46,918 nucleotides of DNA from JAWWPY01 sp964412845 (GTDB taxonomy: Bacteria > Actinomycetota > Actinomycetes > Streptosporangiales > Streptosporangiaceae), in the NCBI GenBank assembly GCA_964412845.1, contig CAYPQM010000031.1, positions 1-46,918 on the forward strand, read 5' to 3'. The position numbers were made by a program, and so were the translations under genes. The first letter of the stretch is position 1. The number at the start of each line of letters is the position of its first letter. Positions 17,637 to 25,106 of this stretch are shown in pieces. The notes beneath the pieces are model-generated. The model saw nothing but the letters and a program-made list of their open reading frames with translations, had not been told where the DNA came from and made no database searches.

Positions 17637-17735
17637 CAGCTCCACTCGTGCCCTCCTCATACTGAGCAGGTTGCCCAGCGAAATCAGGTTCGGCCTGGCC
17701 CCAGGGGCAAGGTCAAATCACTGCCTCGGCGGCGG

Positions 17736-18113
17736 TCAGTCCTCTCCGGAGAACCGCTCCCATGCTGCCTGCTTCGACACGCCAAGCGCCTCCCCGATGC
17801 GGGTCCAACTGATGCCCCGCGCGCGCAAGGTGGCCACATGGTCATGTACGGCGGCATCGACCTGTGAAACCACAGCTTGAACCCGTGCCAGGCTCGCGAG
17901 CAGCTCGTCATCTGGTCGCTCGCTCCACGAGCCGAACTCGCGCACCGTCTCCTCGGCGATGATCCGATCGCAGAGATCCACGCATTCGTTACAGATGTAG
18001 ACGCCCGGACCGGCGATGAGCTTGGCGATCGAGTCCTTGTCCTTGCTGCAGAACGAGCAGCACAAGGTCTCGATTTTGCTGGCAGCTGGCACGGGACTTC
18101 GAGAATTCGCCAT
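17736..18113 (-). CDS. Small ClpX-type zinc-finger protein with C-terminal HTH
   Basis: 125 residues. Residues 15-53 copy the ClpX N-terminal zinc finger: CCSFCSKDKDSIAKLIAGPG, then VYICNECVDLCDRIIAEE, four Cys preserved, but no AAA+ domain. A helical middle follows, then an HTH: SWTRIGEALGVSKQAAWERF. The ClpX zinc domain dimerises and binds adaptors and substrates, so this protein could act as a decoy or adaptor of ClpXP, or as a regulator using the finger for dimerisation; both are inference. The ATG at 18113 sits at the expected transcription start of the promoter just upstream, so the mRNA is probably leaderless. Confidence 0.85.
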   Translation of the reverse strand: MANSRSPVPAASKIETLCCSFCSKDKDSIAKLIAGPGVYICNECVDLCDRIIAEETVREFGSWSERPDDELLASLARVQAVVSQVDAAVHDHVATLRARGISWTRIGEALGVSKQAAWERFSGED

Positions 18114-18160
18114 ATCGTCAGGGTATCCTTGACGACCTGTCGAGTCAAGGTAGGCTTGAC
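18113..18160 (-). promoter_or_regulatory. Leaderless promoter overlapped by CTTGAC/GTCAAG inverted repeats
   Basis: On the minus strand, TTGACT (18148-18143), a 17-base spacer and TACCCT (18125-18120, TAnnnT form) make a good primary-sigma promoter whose start falls on the ATG at 18113. CCTTGAC (18127-18133), GTCAAGG (18144-18150) and CTTGAC (18155-18160) overlap it, giving a perfect 7-bp inverted repeat with a 10-base spacer and a perfect 6-bp one with a 5-base spacer. CTTGA-N12-TCAAG resembles, but is one base longer than, the HAIR element (CTTGA-N11-TCAAG) bound by HspR. Confidence 0.6.
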
Positions 18161-18224
18161 GGACCTGATCCAGTGGCGCAAAGGACTTCCGCCTTCAGCG
18201 GCCTGCTCCGCCTGGCTGCGGCGC

Positions 18225-18656
18225 TCAGCGGCGTGCCGTGTCCTCCGGATGGATGACCTCGTGCACGTCACGGCCAGCCGGGGCCGCCGTGGAGATGGTG
18301 AACGCGTGCCGGATCGTCGCGGTCAGCCACAGCGCGATCGTGGCGGCCACCAGGACGGCCAGCGCGGCCGTGCTGGCGGTGATCAGCCCGATTACCCCCG
18401 CGGCGAGAGCAATGACGCCGAGTGTGGTCGCGATCGCCACGAAAACATGGGTCGGCCGGGATCGCGTACCGGTGTACAGGTCGCCGACCGCGCCGAGCGC
18501 ACATCCGCCGATGATGCCCAGGACCATCACCTCGGCCGTTGTCCCCCGCGCACTGGAAATCAGCCACAGGCTCGTGCCGTGCAGGAATGTCGCGTACACC
18601 GCCACGATGGCGCCCATGAACAGCGTGGTCACCCCATCCTTCCAGGTCAGCATCAT
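18225..18656 (-). CDS. Small integral membrane protein of unknown function
   Basis: 143 residues with four hydrophobic segments (about 9-30, 42-60, 68-90 and 93-115). The hydrophilic C-terminus ends RDVHEVIHPEDTARR. GGGAGG lies seven bases before the ATG at 18656. I do not recognise a family; the layout resembles small DUF-type actinobacterial membrane proteins. It sits between the zinc-finger gene and a kinase-like gene on the same strand, with no sign of coupling. Confidence 0.7.
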   Translation of the reverse strand: MMLTWKDGVTTLFMGAIVAVYATFLHGTSLWLISSARGTTAEVMVLGIIGGCALGAVGDLYTGTRSRPTHVFVAIATTLGVIALAAGVIGLITASTAALAVLVAATIALWLTATIRHAFTISTAAPAGRDVHEVIHPEDTARR

Positions 18657-18849
18657 TGCCTGCGCCTCCCTACGTCAGCTAGAAGTGCCACCATCAGCAT
18701 CGCGCCACGCAGGCCGGCCCAGGCAGGGCCTGAGGTCCCCGCCACCTGGACGCTGGTCCTGAACCGCGCCCACGGGCCAGGTCACGGCGAGCGGGAGAAC
18801 CGGGTCAGTCCAGCGGACAGGCCGTTGAGCAGGCCAGGGCCCCGGGCAC

Positions 18850-19872
18850 TTACCGCGCGAGGTCGCCGATCGCCTCGATCACCTCGGTGAAGGCCGTCCA
18901 GGCCAGCCCGGTGTCCTCGGTCTGCGTGTGCGGGCCCCGGAAATCACCGAGGCACAGCGTGAGGTCGTCCAGGCTCCAGCGCATCCGGTACATGTGCCGG
19001 GCGGCGGCGCTGACCGGGTGGCCGGTGAGCCCGGCGTAGCGGTCAGCCTCGCGGGTGCCCGCACCGGCCACGATCCACAAGTCACGCTCCGGCAGCGCCA
19101 GGCCAACGGTGTCCCAGTCGATCAGGCGCAGCTGGCCCGCGCTGCGCATGATGTTGCCCGGATGCGGCTCGCCGTGAGTGAGCACGGCCGGCCCGCTGCG
19201 GGCGGTCTCGCGGACAAGCTCGTCGAAGCGCGCCAGGGCCCGGCCGAGCTGGTGGCGGTGCCGGGCCAGCAGCTGACGGGCCGGCTCACTGTAGGGGCCG
19301 CCACCCCACGGCTGGCTCAGCTCGCCGAGCGCGGCCTCCAGAGCTGGCCGGCCAGCCAGATCCGGGCTGCGGGTCCGCGCCGTTCGCCGGGCCAGCGGGG
19401 TGGCGTTATGCAGCGTGGCCAGGATGTCGATGACGGCCAGCCGATCACGCTCTGGCATCTCGTCGCCCCAGTCCCCGAATGCGCCGTCCAGGTGAGGAAA
19501 CACGGTGATGGCATGCCCGGCACCCAGCGGGGCCAGTGCCTGCCCCAGGCCGGTCGGCACCGGCGCGACGGCGAACTCCAACCCGGCCTGGCGCAGGGCG
19601 ATCACCGTCTCCATCGAGGCCCGCAGGTCCGCGTATCCCGCCGCCGGGCCGGTGCCACGCCAGCCGCCGCTCAGCTCGGCAACGGTGACAAACCAGCGGC
19701 CGCCTGCGGTATCGGTGAGCTCCCAATGGTGATCACCGAAGCCCACCGGCGCGTAGCGCAGCTCTGCGGACGCAAGACCCCACTGCTCCCGCAGGACGCG
19801 GGCCAGCTCGCACTGATCAATGTTGCCTGGCTGCTCCTGCACGGCCCTAGCGTAGGAGCGGTGGTCCAGCAT
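18850..19872 (-). CDS. Aminoglycoside phosphotransferase-family kinase
   Basis: 340 residues with an APH/choline-kinase fold. The catalytic loop VLTHGEPHPGNIM carries the general base (Glu replaces the more usual Asp in HGD) and the Asn, and LIDWDT is the metal-binding Asp motif. The N-lobe has YAPVGFGDHHWEL. It resembles spectinomycin-type (APH(9)-like) and other small-molecule kinases, but many such proteins are not resistance enzymes and the substrate is unknown. The ATG at 19872 has no obvious ribosome site; a GTG at about codon 11 is an alternative. Confidence 0.8.
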   Translation of the reverse strand: MLDHRSYARAVQEQPGNIDQCELARVLREQWGLASAELRYAPVGFGDHHWELTDTAGGRWFVTVAELSGGWRGTGPAAGYADLRASMETVIALRQAGLEFAVAPVPTGLGQALAPLGAGHAITVFPHLDGAFGDWGDEMPERDRLAVIDILATLHNATPLARRTARTRSPDLAGRPALEAALGELSQPWGGGPYSEPARQLLARHRHQLGRALARFDELVRETARSGPAVLTHGEPHPGNIMRSAGQLRLIDWDTVGLALPERDLWIVAGAGTREADRYAGLTGHPVSAAARHMYRMRWSLDDLTLCLGDFRGPHTQTEDTGLAWTAFTEVIEAIGDLAR

Positions 19873-19946
19873 GGCGGTGCGCTCCGTCGCGGCACCGGCC
19901 GCAGCACGACCGGGGCCCGGCGATCCGGCCGGCGCCGGTAGCCGCC

Positions 19947-20354
19947 TCAGGGCCGCTGGGACAGACGCGCCTCCGGCAAGATCGGCTCGAACAGCTCGAC
20001 GGGATTGCCCGAAGGATCGTCGATCAGGATCTGCTTGCCGCCTACGCCAGTGACGATGTCGTTGCGGAAATGGGCACCGCCCCGCCGCAGGGCCTCGACC
20101 GTGCCGGCGAGGTCATTGACCTCAAGGGTGAACCGGTTCCATCCGCCCGGCTGCGGCTGGGTGCCGTCGGGCATGGCCTGGCCGCCACCTGGCCCACCGC
20201 CCGGGGCGCTGAGGACCAGGCGAAGGTCACCCCGGGACAGCATCGCGAACGAGGGAGCCGGGTGCATCTCCTCGCGGAACCCTAGATTCTGGCAGTAGAA
20301 CGCGATCGCCTCGGCTACATCGTTAACGATGTACCGGACGCTGACGGTTGCCAT
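19947..20354 (-). CDS. Glyoxalase/VOC-superfamily protein
   Basis: 135 residues from the ATG at 20354, chosen because AAGGAGGCG lies at good spacing; an upstream ATG at 20426 would add 24 unlikely residues. The two beta-alpha-beta-beta-beta halves of the vicinal oxygen chelate fold are visible: VRYIVNDVAEAIAFYCQNLGF, shown here as VRYIVNDVAEAI and FYCQNLGF, and WNRFTLEVNDLAGTVEALRR. It closes with QILIDDPSGNPVELFEP, the C-terminal metal Glu. Members include lyases, dioxygenases and drug-binding proteins; the substrate is not deducible. Confidence 0.8.
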   Translation of the reverse strand: MATVSVRYIVNDVAEAIAFYCQNLGFREEMHPAPSFAMLSRGDLRLVLSAPGGGPGGGQAMPDGTQPQPGGWNRFTLEVNDLAGTVEALRRGGAHFRNDIVTGVGGKQILIDDPSGNPVELFEPILPEARLSQRP

Positions 20355-20478
20355 CAGACGCGCCTCCTTGCGGCGGACGACCTGCCGATCGATTCCGTAG
20401 TCAGCGTAGCCACGCTGGCCTGACACGAGCGCCGGAGCTCGCCATCGTCCCAGCCCAGACCATTACTTAACGCATTGA

Positions 20479-20492
20479 TCGAAGCGCTTCGA
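20479..20492. promoter_or_regulatory. Palindrome TCGAAGCGCTTCGA, copy 1 (LacI-family-type operator)
   Basis: Perfect 14-bp palindrome with a central GCGC, the form of LacI/GalR-family operators such as the CebR/CelR site TGGGAGCGCTCCCA that controls actinobacterial cellulase genes. An identical copy lies 218 bp downstream at the GH12 promoter. It is about 125 bp from the divergent VOC start, so it might also affect that gene. Confidence 0.65.
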
Positions 20493-20668
20493 CATCGATC
20501 GTGGCGGAGCGGCCGACACAGTTTCGCGGACTGCGCCACAGTTCATCAACGGCCGCCAGGTTCCGGCCAGAATCCCAGCCCAATGGACCTTTCGGAGGGG
20601 CATCCGGCGAGCCGCGGGAAGTCATCCCTGCTCGGGATAGGCCGACCCTTCGGTCAGGCGTAACGCCC

Positions 20669-20710
20669 TTGACACGACTCTGTAACGATGAAAATGTCGA
20701 AGCGCTTCGA
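20669..20710 (+). promoter_or_regulatory. GH12 promoter with overlapping palindrome copy 2
   Basis: TTGACA (20669-20674) is a consensus -35. A less certain -10 follows (AAATGT at 17 bases or GAAAAT at 15). The second TCGAAGCGCTTCGA palindrome (20697-20710) sits just past the -10, over the expected transcription start, the classic place for a repressor. The GH12 ATG is 50 bp further on. Confidence 0.6.
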
Positions 20711-20760
20711 TAGAGCGGGGTCGCAAGGTCCATCGCACGAAGGGAAAGGGAGAATCGTCC

Positions 20761-21453
20761 ATGATCAGAAAGCTGCGCTACCTTGCGCTGACCCCAGTGC
20801 TGGCCATTGTCGTGGCCCTGGCGACGGCCACCGCCGCATCCGCCGCCGTGTGGTCGTCCACCGCCAAGTTCGGCTCCTGGTCGAACGGGGGCTACACGCT
20901 GTACAACGACGTCTGGGGCAGCGGCGCGGGACCGCAGACCATCTGGGCGAACTCCGTCAGCAACTGGGGAGTCTGGTCGAACCAGCCCAACACCGGCGGC
21001 GTGAAGTCGTTCCCGAACGACACCAGGTACATCGGCGCGTCACTCAGTTCGCTGAGCTCAGTCACGTCCAGCTTCAACGTGACGAACCCCAGCGGTGGCG
21101 CCTACGAGACCGCGTACGACATCTGGGACACCGGCAACGCCTACGAGACGATGCTCTGGATGAACAAGACCGGCGCGGTCGGGCCGCTCGGGTCCGAGGT
21201 AACCACCGTCTCGGTCGGCGGCTACCGGTGGAACGTCTACAAGGGCAGCAACGGCTCGAACCAGGTGTTCTCCTTCGTCAACACCGGCAGCACGACCTCG
21301 GGCACGGTGAATATCCTGGCCGTGCTCAAGTGGATTGAAAGCCAGGGCTGGTTCGGCAACATCACCCTCGGCAACGTCCAGTTCGGCTGGGAAATCACCT
21401 CGTCCAGCGGCGGGGAGAATTTCCAGGTCAACAGCTTCTCAGTCAGCGGCTGA
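20761..21453 (+). CDS. Secreted glycoside hydrolase family 12 endoglucanase
   Basis: 230 residues. Signal peptide of about 28 residues ending ATAASA-AV. The mature chain is a single GH12 beta-jelly-roll that hydrolyses beta-1,4-glucan (cellulose or xyloglucan). The nucleophile is E129 in AYETMLWMN and the acid/base E211 in QFGWEITSS. There is no cellulose-binding module, so it is a minimal GH12 enzyme. AAGGGAG lies before the ATG. It is flanked upstream by two LacI-type palindromes and downstream by a strong terminator, so it is monocistronic and probably induced by a cello-oligosaccharide. Confidence 0.93.
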   Translation: MIRKLRYLALTPVLAIVVALATATAASAAVWSSTAKFGSWSNGGYTLYNDVWGSGAGPQTIWANSVSNWGVWSNQPNTGGVKSFPNDTRYIGASLSSLSSVTSSFNVTNPSGGAYETAYDIWDTGNAYETMLWMNKTGAVGPLGSEVTTVSVGGYRWNVYKGSNGSNQVFSFVNTGSTTSGTVNILAVLKWIESQGWFGNITLGNVQFGWEITSSSGGENFQVNSFSVSG

Positions 21454-21469
21454 CCCGTCTGTGGCCTGC

Positions 21470-21504
21470 GGGGGCCCGCTGGGGCGGGCCCCCAGCGGGC
21501 CCCC
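21470..21504 (+). terminator. Strong hairpin terminator after GH12 gene
   Basis: GGGGGCCCGCTGGGG (21470-21484) pairs perfectly over 15 bp with CCCCAGCGGGCCCCC (21490-21504) around a 5-base loop, 17 bp past the stop codon. No T-run, as is common for high-GC actinobacteria. Confidence 0.85.
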
Positions 21505-21617
21505 GTACCGCGAGTGCCGGCCGGCAACTCATTCAGTGCCAGGTGCGCGGCCTCCGTGCCTGCGGCGGCTGATCGTGAGACGATCGCCGCAACGGGCAAT
21601 TCGCGGAGGGGCGCGAC

Positions 21618-23066
21618 GTGTTAGACCGGCTTGAGCATCGCGAGATCGACCGGCGCACCCGCCGTATGGGTGTCCTGCGGCCGGGGACACTCCCCCAGCC
21701 TGACCGGCCGGCCGGGACCGACCTGATACCGCAGATCAAGCACATCGTCGTGCTGATGATGGAAAACCACTCCTACGACAGTTACTTCGGCATGCTCACC
21801 GGGCGCGGTGCGGGATTCCCGCTGCGGCCAGACGGCACGCCGGACATCGCCAACCCCCGGCGCGGCGGCGACCCGGTCCGCGCGTATCACCAGAAGTCCA
21901 CCGTGCAGGCGGAGCAGGTGCCGACCCAGAGTTGGCACGCCAGTTACCTGCAGCGCGGCGGCGGCGCGTGCGACGGGTTCGTGACCAGCACCCAGGCCCT
22001 GGCGCCCAAGCGGGACCCCACGGTGCCCATGGGCTACTGGACCGGGCAGGACCTGCCCTTCTACTACGGCCTGGCGAGGACGTTCCCGCTGGCCGATCAC
22101 TGGTTCTGCTCCTGCCTCGGCCCGACGTTCCCCAACCGCCGCTTCCTGATCGCCGGGACCGCGCACGGCCTCGTCGATGACCTGCCCTTCGACCTCGTGG
22201 ACTACCCGCCGGCGGGGACGATCTTCGACATGCTCACCAAGCACGGCATCTCGTGGGTGAACTACCACCACGTGTCCAAGGCCCGCATCGTGCTCAAGCG
22301 ACTGCTCGGCGGGCACGGGCTCGTCGCGGCGCGCCGCTTCGTGGCCCTGGGCCGGTGGTTCCCGCCGCTGCTCAACCTGGAACGGGGCAACAAGTCGTTC
22401 ACGGCCGGCCTGTACCCGCTCGGGCTGGCCCGCTGCCTGCTGCATCTGCGGACTTCCGACCAGTTCTTTGCGGACGCTGACAATGGCACACTCCCCTCGT
22501 TCAGCATTGTCGATCCTGATTTCGGGTCGTTCTCGGAGGAGAATCCGCAAGACATTCAGCTCGGTGAGAGTTTTGCCGCCGAAGTGATCAACCGGGTCAT
22601 GCACGGCAAGGGATGGAAGGACACCCTGCTCATCTGGGTCTACGACGAGCACGGCGGCTACTACGACCATGTCGACCCGCCGGCCGCGCCGCCGCCCGAT
22701 GATGTCGAGGGCCGGAGCCTGCTGACGCTGCCGGGCTGGGTGCAGGCGTGCCTGCGGACCGTCCTGAAAGGGCCGCTCGCCCAGCTGGCCCAGGCGGATG
22801 CCGGGCCGCGCCGCTACGACCGGTACGGATTCCGGGTGCCCGCGGTGATCGTGTCGCCCTACGCGCGGCCTGACTACGTCTGCAGCCAGGTGCTCGATCA
22901 CACCTCGGTGCTCAAGCTGATCGAGCAGAAATGGAACCTGCCGCCGCTCACCGACCGGGACGCGGCGGCCGCTTCCCCGCTCGACGCGCTCGACCTGGCC
23001 AGCCCGCCCGCCTTCCTGGCGCCGCCGGACCTGCCGCCGCCCGCCGTGCCGTGGCGGCCTCAGTAG
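21618..23066 (+). CDS. Phospholipase C / acid phosphatase (AcpA-like) family phosphoesterase
   Basis: 482 residues. GTG start with GGAGGGG six bases upstream. The phosphoesterase family (PF04185) is shown by IKHIVVLMMENHSYDSYFG near residue 40, PSFSIVDPDFG, WVYDEHGGYYDHVDPP (metal ligands) and a C-terminal VPAVIVSPYARPDYV. These enzymes cleave phosphate esters of phospholipids or other organic phosphates. Most relatives are exported by Tat, but no signal peptide is seen here: the chain starts MLDRLEHREIDRRTRRMG. It ends 7 bp short of GLP1, to which it is convergent. Confidence 0.87.
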   Translation: MLDRLEHREIDRRTRRMGVLRPGTLPQPDRPAGTDLIPQIKHIVVLMMENHSYDSYFGMLTGRGAGFPLRPDGTPDIANPRRGGDPVRAYHQKSTVQAEQVPTQSWHASYLQRGGGACDGFVTSTQALAPKRDPTVPMGYWTGQDLPFYYGLARTFPLADHWFCSCLGPTFPNRRFLIAGTAHGLVDDLPFDLVDYPPAGTIFDMLTKHGISWVNYHHVSKARIVLKRLLGGHGLVAARRFVALGRWFPPLLNLERGNKSFTAGLYPLGLARCLLHLRTSDQFFADADNGTLPSFSIVDPDFGSFSEENPQDIQLGESFAAEVINRVMHGKGWKDTLLIWVYDEHGGYYDHVDPPAAPPPDDVEGRSLLTLPGWVQACLRTVLKGPLAQLAQADAGPRRYDRYGFRVPAVIVSPYARPDYVCSQVLDHTSVLKLIEQKWNLPPLTDRDAAAASPLDALDLASPPAFLAPPDLPPPAVPWRPQ

Positions 23067-23073
23067 CGGCCGG

Positions 23074-24012
23074 TCAGTTGTAGAGCCAGACGCCGAAGGC
23101 ATCGCCGGGCAGGCCGTTGACGCTGTTCCCGTCAGTCCACAGGTAGCTCGGCGCGGAAATCAGCGTGCCATCCGGCGGCGCGAGGCCGTTACTGCTGACC
23201 TCCACCGGGTTCAGCGTCCACGGGCCGGCGAACGTGCCCGCCTGGCCGCTGAGCGTGGTGAACCGGCCCTGCAGGAACTGGGTCCACCGCGTGTTGGCCA
23301 CCGGACGGGCCGGCTGCGGCCTCGTCCTCGTCAAGGTCCAATCCGCCGCCGCCACCGCGGACGTGTAGACAGGGCCGTGCACCCCGAAGGTCTTGCCGAC
23401 GATGCTGCCGTCCGGCAGCGTGACCGAGAACCGGACCGCGTTGCCGGCCTGGTTGAAGTAGATGCTCACCAGCACGCCTGAGCCGGCGGGCACCGCCGCA
23501 CTGAAGTTCATGATCTGGGTGATCGGCGGCGCACCCGGCTCCTCCACCTGGAACAACCCGCGCCAGCCATTCGGGCAGGTGACGATGTTCACGCCACAGG
23601 GCACGATCCCGGCCCGGGCGTACTCGGTCGCCGAGGCGCTGAGCCCGACGTAGAACGAGGGCGACGTGCTGATGAGCCCCCGCGACGTTGGCACCACGAT
23701 CAAGGCCTGCGCGAACCGGAAATCGCGCCCGCTGGCCTGATAGCCAGACGTGATGCAGGACGGCTGGGGGGCGGCTGGGGCATCGGACAGGGCAGGTGCG
23801 TTTGCGTCAGGCCCGCCGATGTTGAGCAGCGGGCAGTTCGCGTCCGTGTAGATGGGCGTGCCGCCGGACGGCGAGTTGACGATGGTGCTTCCGGCCTGGG
23901 GGGCGTTCGCGGTGCTCGCCGCGCCGGCAGCGCCGGCGCTGAAACTGAGTGTGGTGACCGTGACGCCTGCCGCCGCAGCGGCCAGCAGGGTCCGGGTGAC
24001 GTTTCTTCGCAT
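23074..24012 (-). CDS. GLP1, secreted G1-peptidase-like (eqolisin-like) protein
   Basis: 312 residues and first (leftmost) of nine tandem paralogues. Sec signal peptide of about 30 residues (MRRNVTRTLLAAAAAGVTV). Four family cysteines (C60, C86, C139, C146). The block SGYQASGRDFRFAQALIVVP corresponds to the SGYVATG and first-strand region of bacterial G1 peptidases. At the position where seven paralogues have Glu it has Val (V137 in AGIVPC), while D224 in AADW is kept, so the putative acid pair is broken. The NGWRGLFQVEEPG loop also diverges. It lies 19 bp after GLP2 on the same strand, so the two are probably one transcript. Confidence 0.7.
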   Translation of the reverse strand: MRRNVTRTLLAAAAAGVTVTTLSFSAGAAGAASTANAPQAGSTIVNSPSGGTPIYTDANCPLLNIGGPDANAPALSDAPAAPQPSCITSGYQASGRDFRFAQALIVVPTSRGLISTSPSFYVGLSASATEYARAGIVPCGVNIVTCPNGWRGLFQVEEPGAPPITQIMNFSAAVPAGSGVLVSIYFNQAGNAVRFSVTLPDGSIVGKTFGVHGPVYTSAVAAADWTLTRTRPQPARPVANTRWTQFLQGRFTTLSGQAGTFAGPWTLNPVEVSSNGLAPPDGTLISAPSYLWTDGNSVNGLPGDAFGVWLYN

Positions 24013-24031
24013 TGCTGGAGTCCTTTCCTTC

Positions 24032-24973
24032 TTACGGGTTGTAGAGCCAGATGCCGAACGCGTCCCCGGTCAGGCCGTTGAAGCTGTTCCCGTCGGTCCA
24101 CAGGAAGCTCGGCGCGGAGAGCAGCGTCCCGCCCGGCGGCGCCACCCCGTTGGTGGTGACCTCGACCGGGTTGAGCGCCCACGGGCCGGTGAAGGTGGCC
24201 TGCTGGCCGCTCAGCGTGGTGAACCGGCCCTGGAAGAACTGGGTCAGCCGGGTGTTGGCCAGTGGAACCGTTGGAATCGGCGAGGTGCCCGTGAAGAGCC
24301 AGTCGGCCATCGCCACGGCGGTGGTGTAGACGGAGCCGTTCACCGCGACGGTCCGGCTGATGGTGGTGCCGTCCGGCAGCGTGACCGTGAACCGGACCGC
24401 GTTACCCACCAGGTTGAAGTAGACGCTGAAGAACACCCCGTCGCCGCCGGCCACTCCGGTCAGCGGGACGCTGACGAAGACACCTGGGGTACCGAACTGG
24501 ATCACCTGGTAGAAGGCCGTCCAACCGTCCGGGCAGGTGTCGACGTTGACGGTGCACGCGGCGATGCCCGCATGCGCCCATCCGTTCGGCCGCGTGGCGG
24601 GTCCTATGGTCCCCCCGTCGTTGAGGCCCACATAGAACTGCGGAGACGTGTCAACTACTCCGGCGATGGTCGGCACCGTGATGACCGCCTGAGCGAACCG
24701 GAAGTCCCGCCCGCTGGCCTGGTAACCGGACATCGCACAGGTCGGCGGGGTGGCAGGCGCGTTCGTGGAACCCCGGAGCGGGCCGCCTATGAAGCCGTCG
24801 CAGCCCGCGTTCGTGTAGATGGGCGGGCCGCCGGAAGGCGGGTTGAGGACGGTGCCGCCGACCCGGGCCGCACCGGCCGTGCTGGCCGCATTGGCGGCGC
24901 TCAAGCCGAGGGTGGTGACCGTAACGCTGGCGGCCGCGGCGGCCAGCAGTGTCCGGGTGATGTGTCTTCGCAT
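24032..24973 (-). CDS. GLP2, secreted G1-peptidase-like protein
   Basis: 313 residues. Signal peptide, SGYQASGRDFRFAQAVITVP, FYVGLNDGGTIGP, AGIAACTVNVDTCPDGW and AVAMADW. The family Glu in AGIEPC reads Ala here (AGIAAC), so GLP2 also lacks the first putative catalytic carboxylate. The body VFVSVPLTGVAGGDGVFFSV is otherwise typical. The C-terminal block SFLWTDGNSFNGLTGDAFGI is conserved. It lies immediately upstream of GLP1 with a 19-bp gap and no terminator, so a bicistronic mRNA is likely. Confidence 0.7.
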   Translation of the reverse strand: MRRHITRTLLAAAAASVTVTTLGLSAANAASTAGAARVGGTVLNPPSGGPPIYTNAGCDGFIGGPLRGSTNAPATPPTCAMSGYQASGRDFRFAQAVITVPTIAGVVDTSPQFYVGLNDGGTIGPATRPNGWAHAGIAACTVNVDTCPDGWTAFYQVIQFGTPGVFVSVPLTGVAGGDGVFFSVYFNLVGNAVRFTVTLPDGTTISRTVAVNGSVYTTAVAMADWLFTGTSPIPTVPLANTRLTQFFQGRFTTLSGQQATFTGPWALNPVEVTTNGVAPPGGTLLSAPSFLWTDGNSFNGLTGDAFGIWLYNP

Positions 24974-25052
24974 CGCTGGATCCCTTCCAGACGGGAGGGC
25001 CGGCCGGCGATGGCGTCCGCCAGTCGAACCCGGGTGAGTTCGTTCGGATGGC

Positions 25053-25089
25053 GCTGCCCGGGTCCGGACACGGTCAGGGCCCGGGCAGC
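25053..25089 (-). terminator. Hairpin after GLP3
   Basis: GCTGCCCGGG-T-CC pairs with GG-G-CCCGGGCAGC around an 11-base loop, 18 bp past the GLP3 stop. The outer stem differs from the GCGCGGCCC stems of the other array terminators. Confidence 0.7.
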
Positions 25090-25106
25090 ATCGCGCACGG
25101 CGGGAT

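Larger units (their letters stand above)
20355..20760. other. 406-bp promoter region of the GH12 gene
   Basis: No gene. It contains two identical 14-bp palindromes and a probable promoter for the GH12 gene, listed separately, and the promoter side of the divergent VOC gene. Confidence 0.6.

Noticed and set aside
18850..19872. Calling the APH-family protein an antibiotic-resistance gene
   Set aside because: The kinase motifs are clear, but the family includes many unrelated small-molecule kinases and nothing in the context shows resistance.
21621..23102. 493-codon minus-strand open frame opposite the phosphoesterase gene
   Set aside because: It overlaps the recognisable phosphoesterase completely, runs into the GLP1 end and has no domain features; an antisense shadow.
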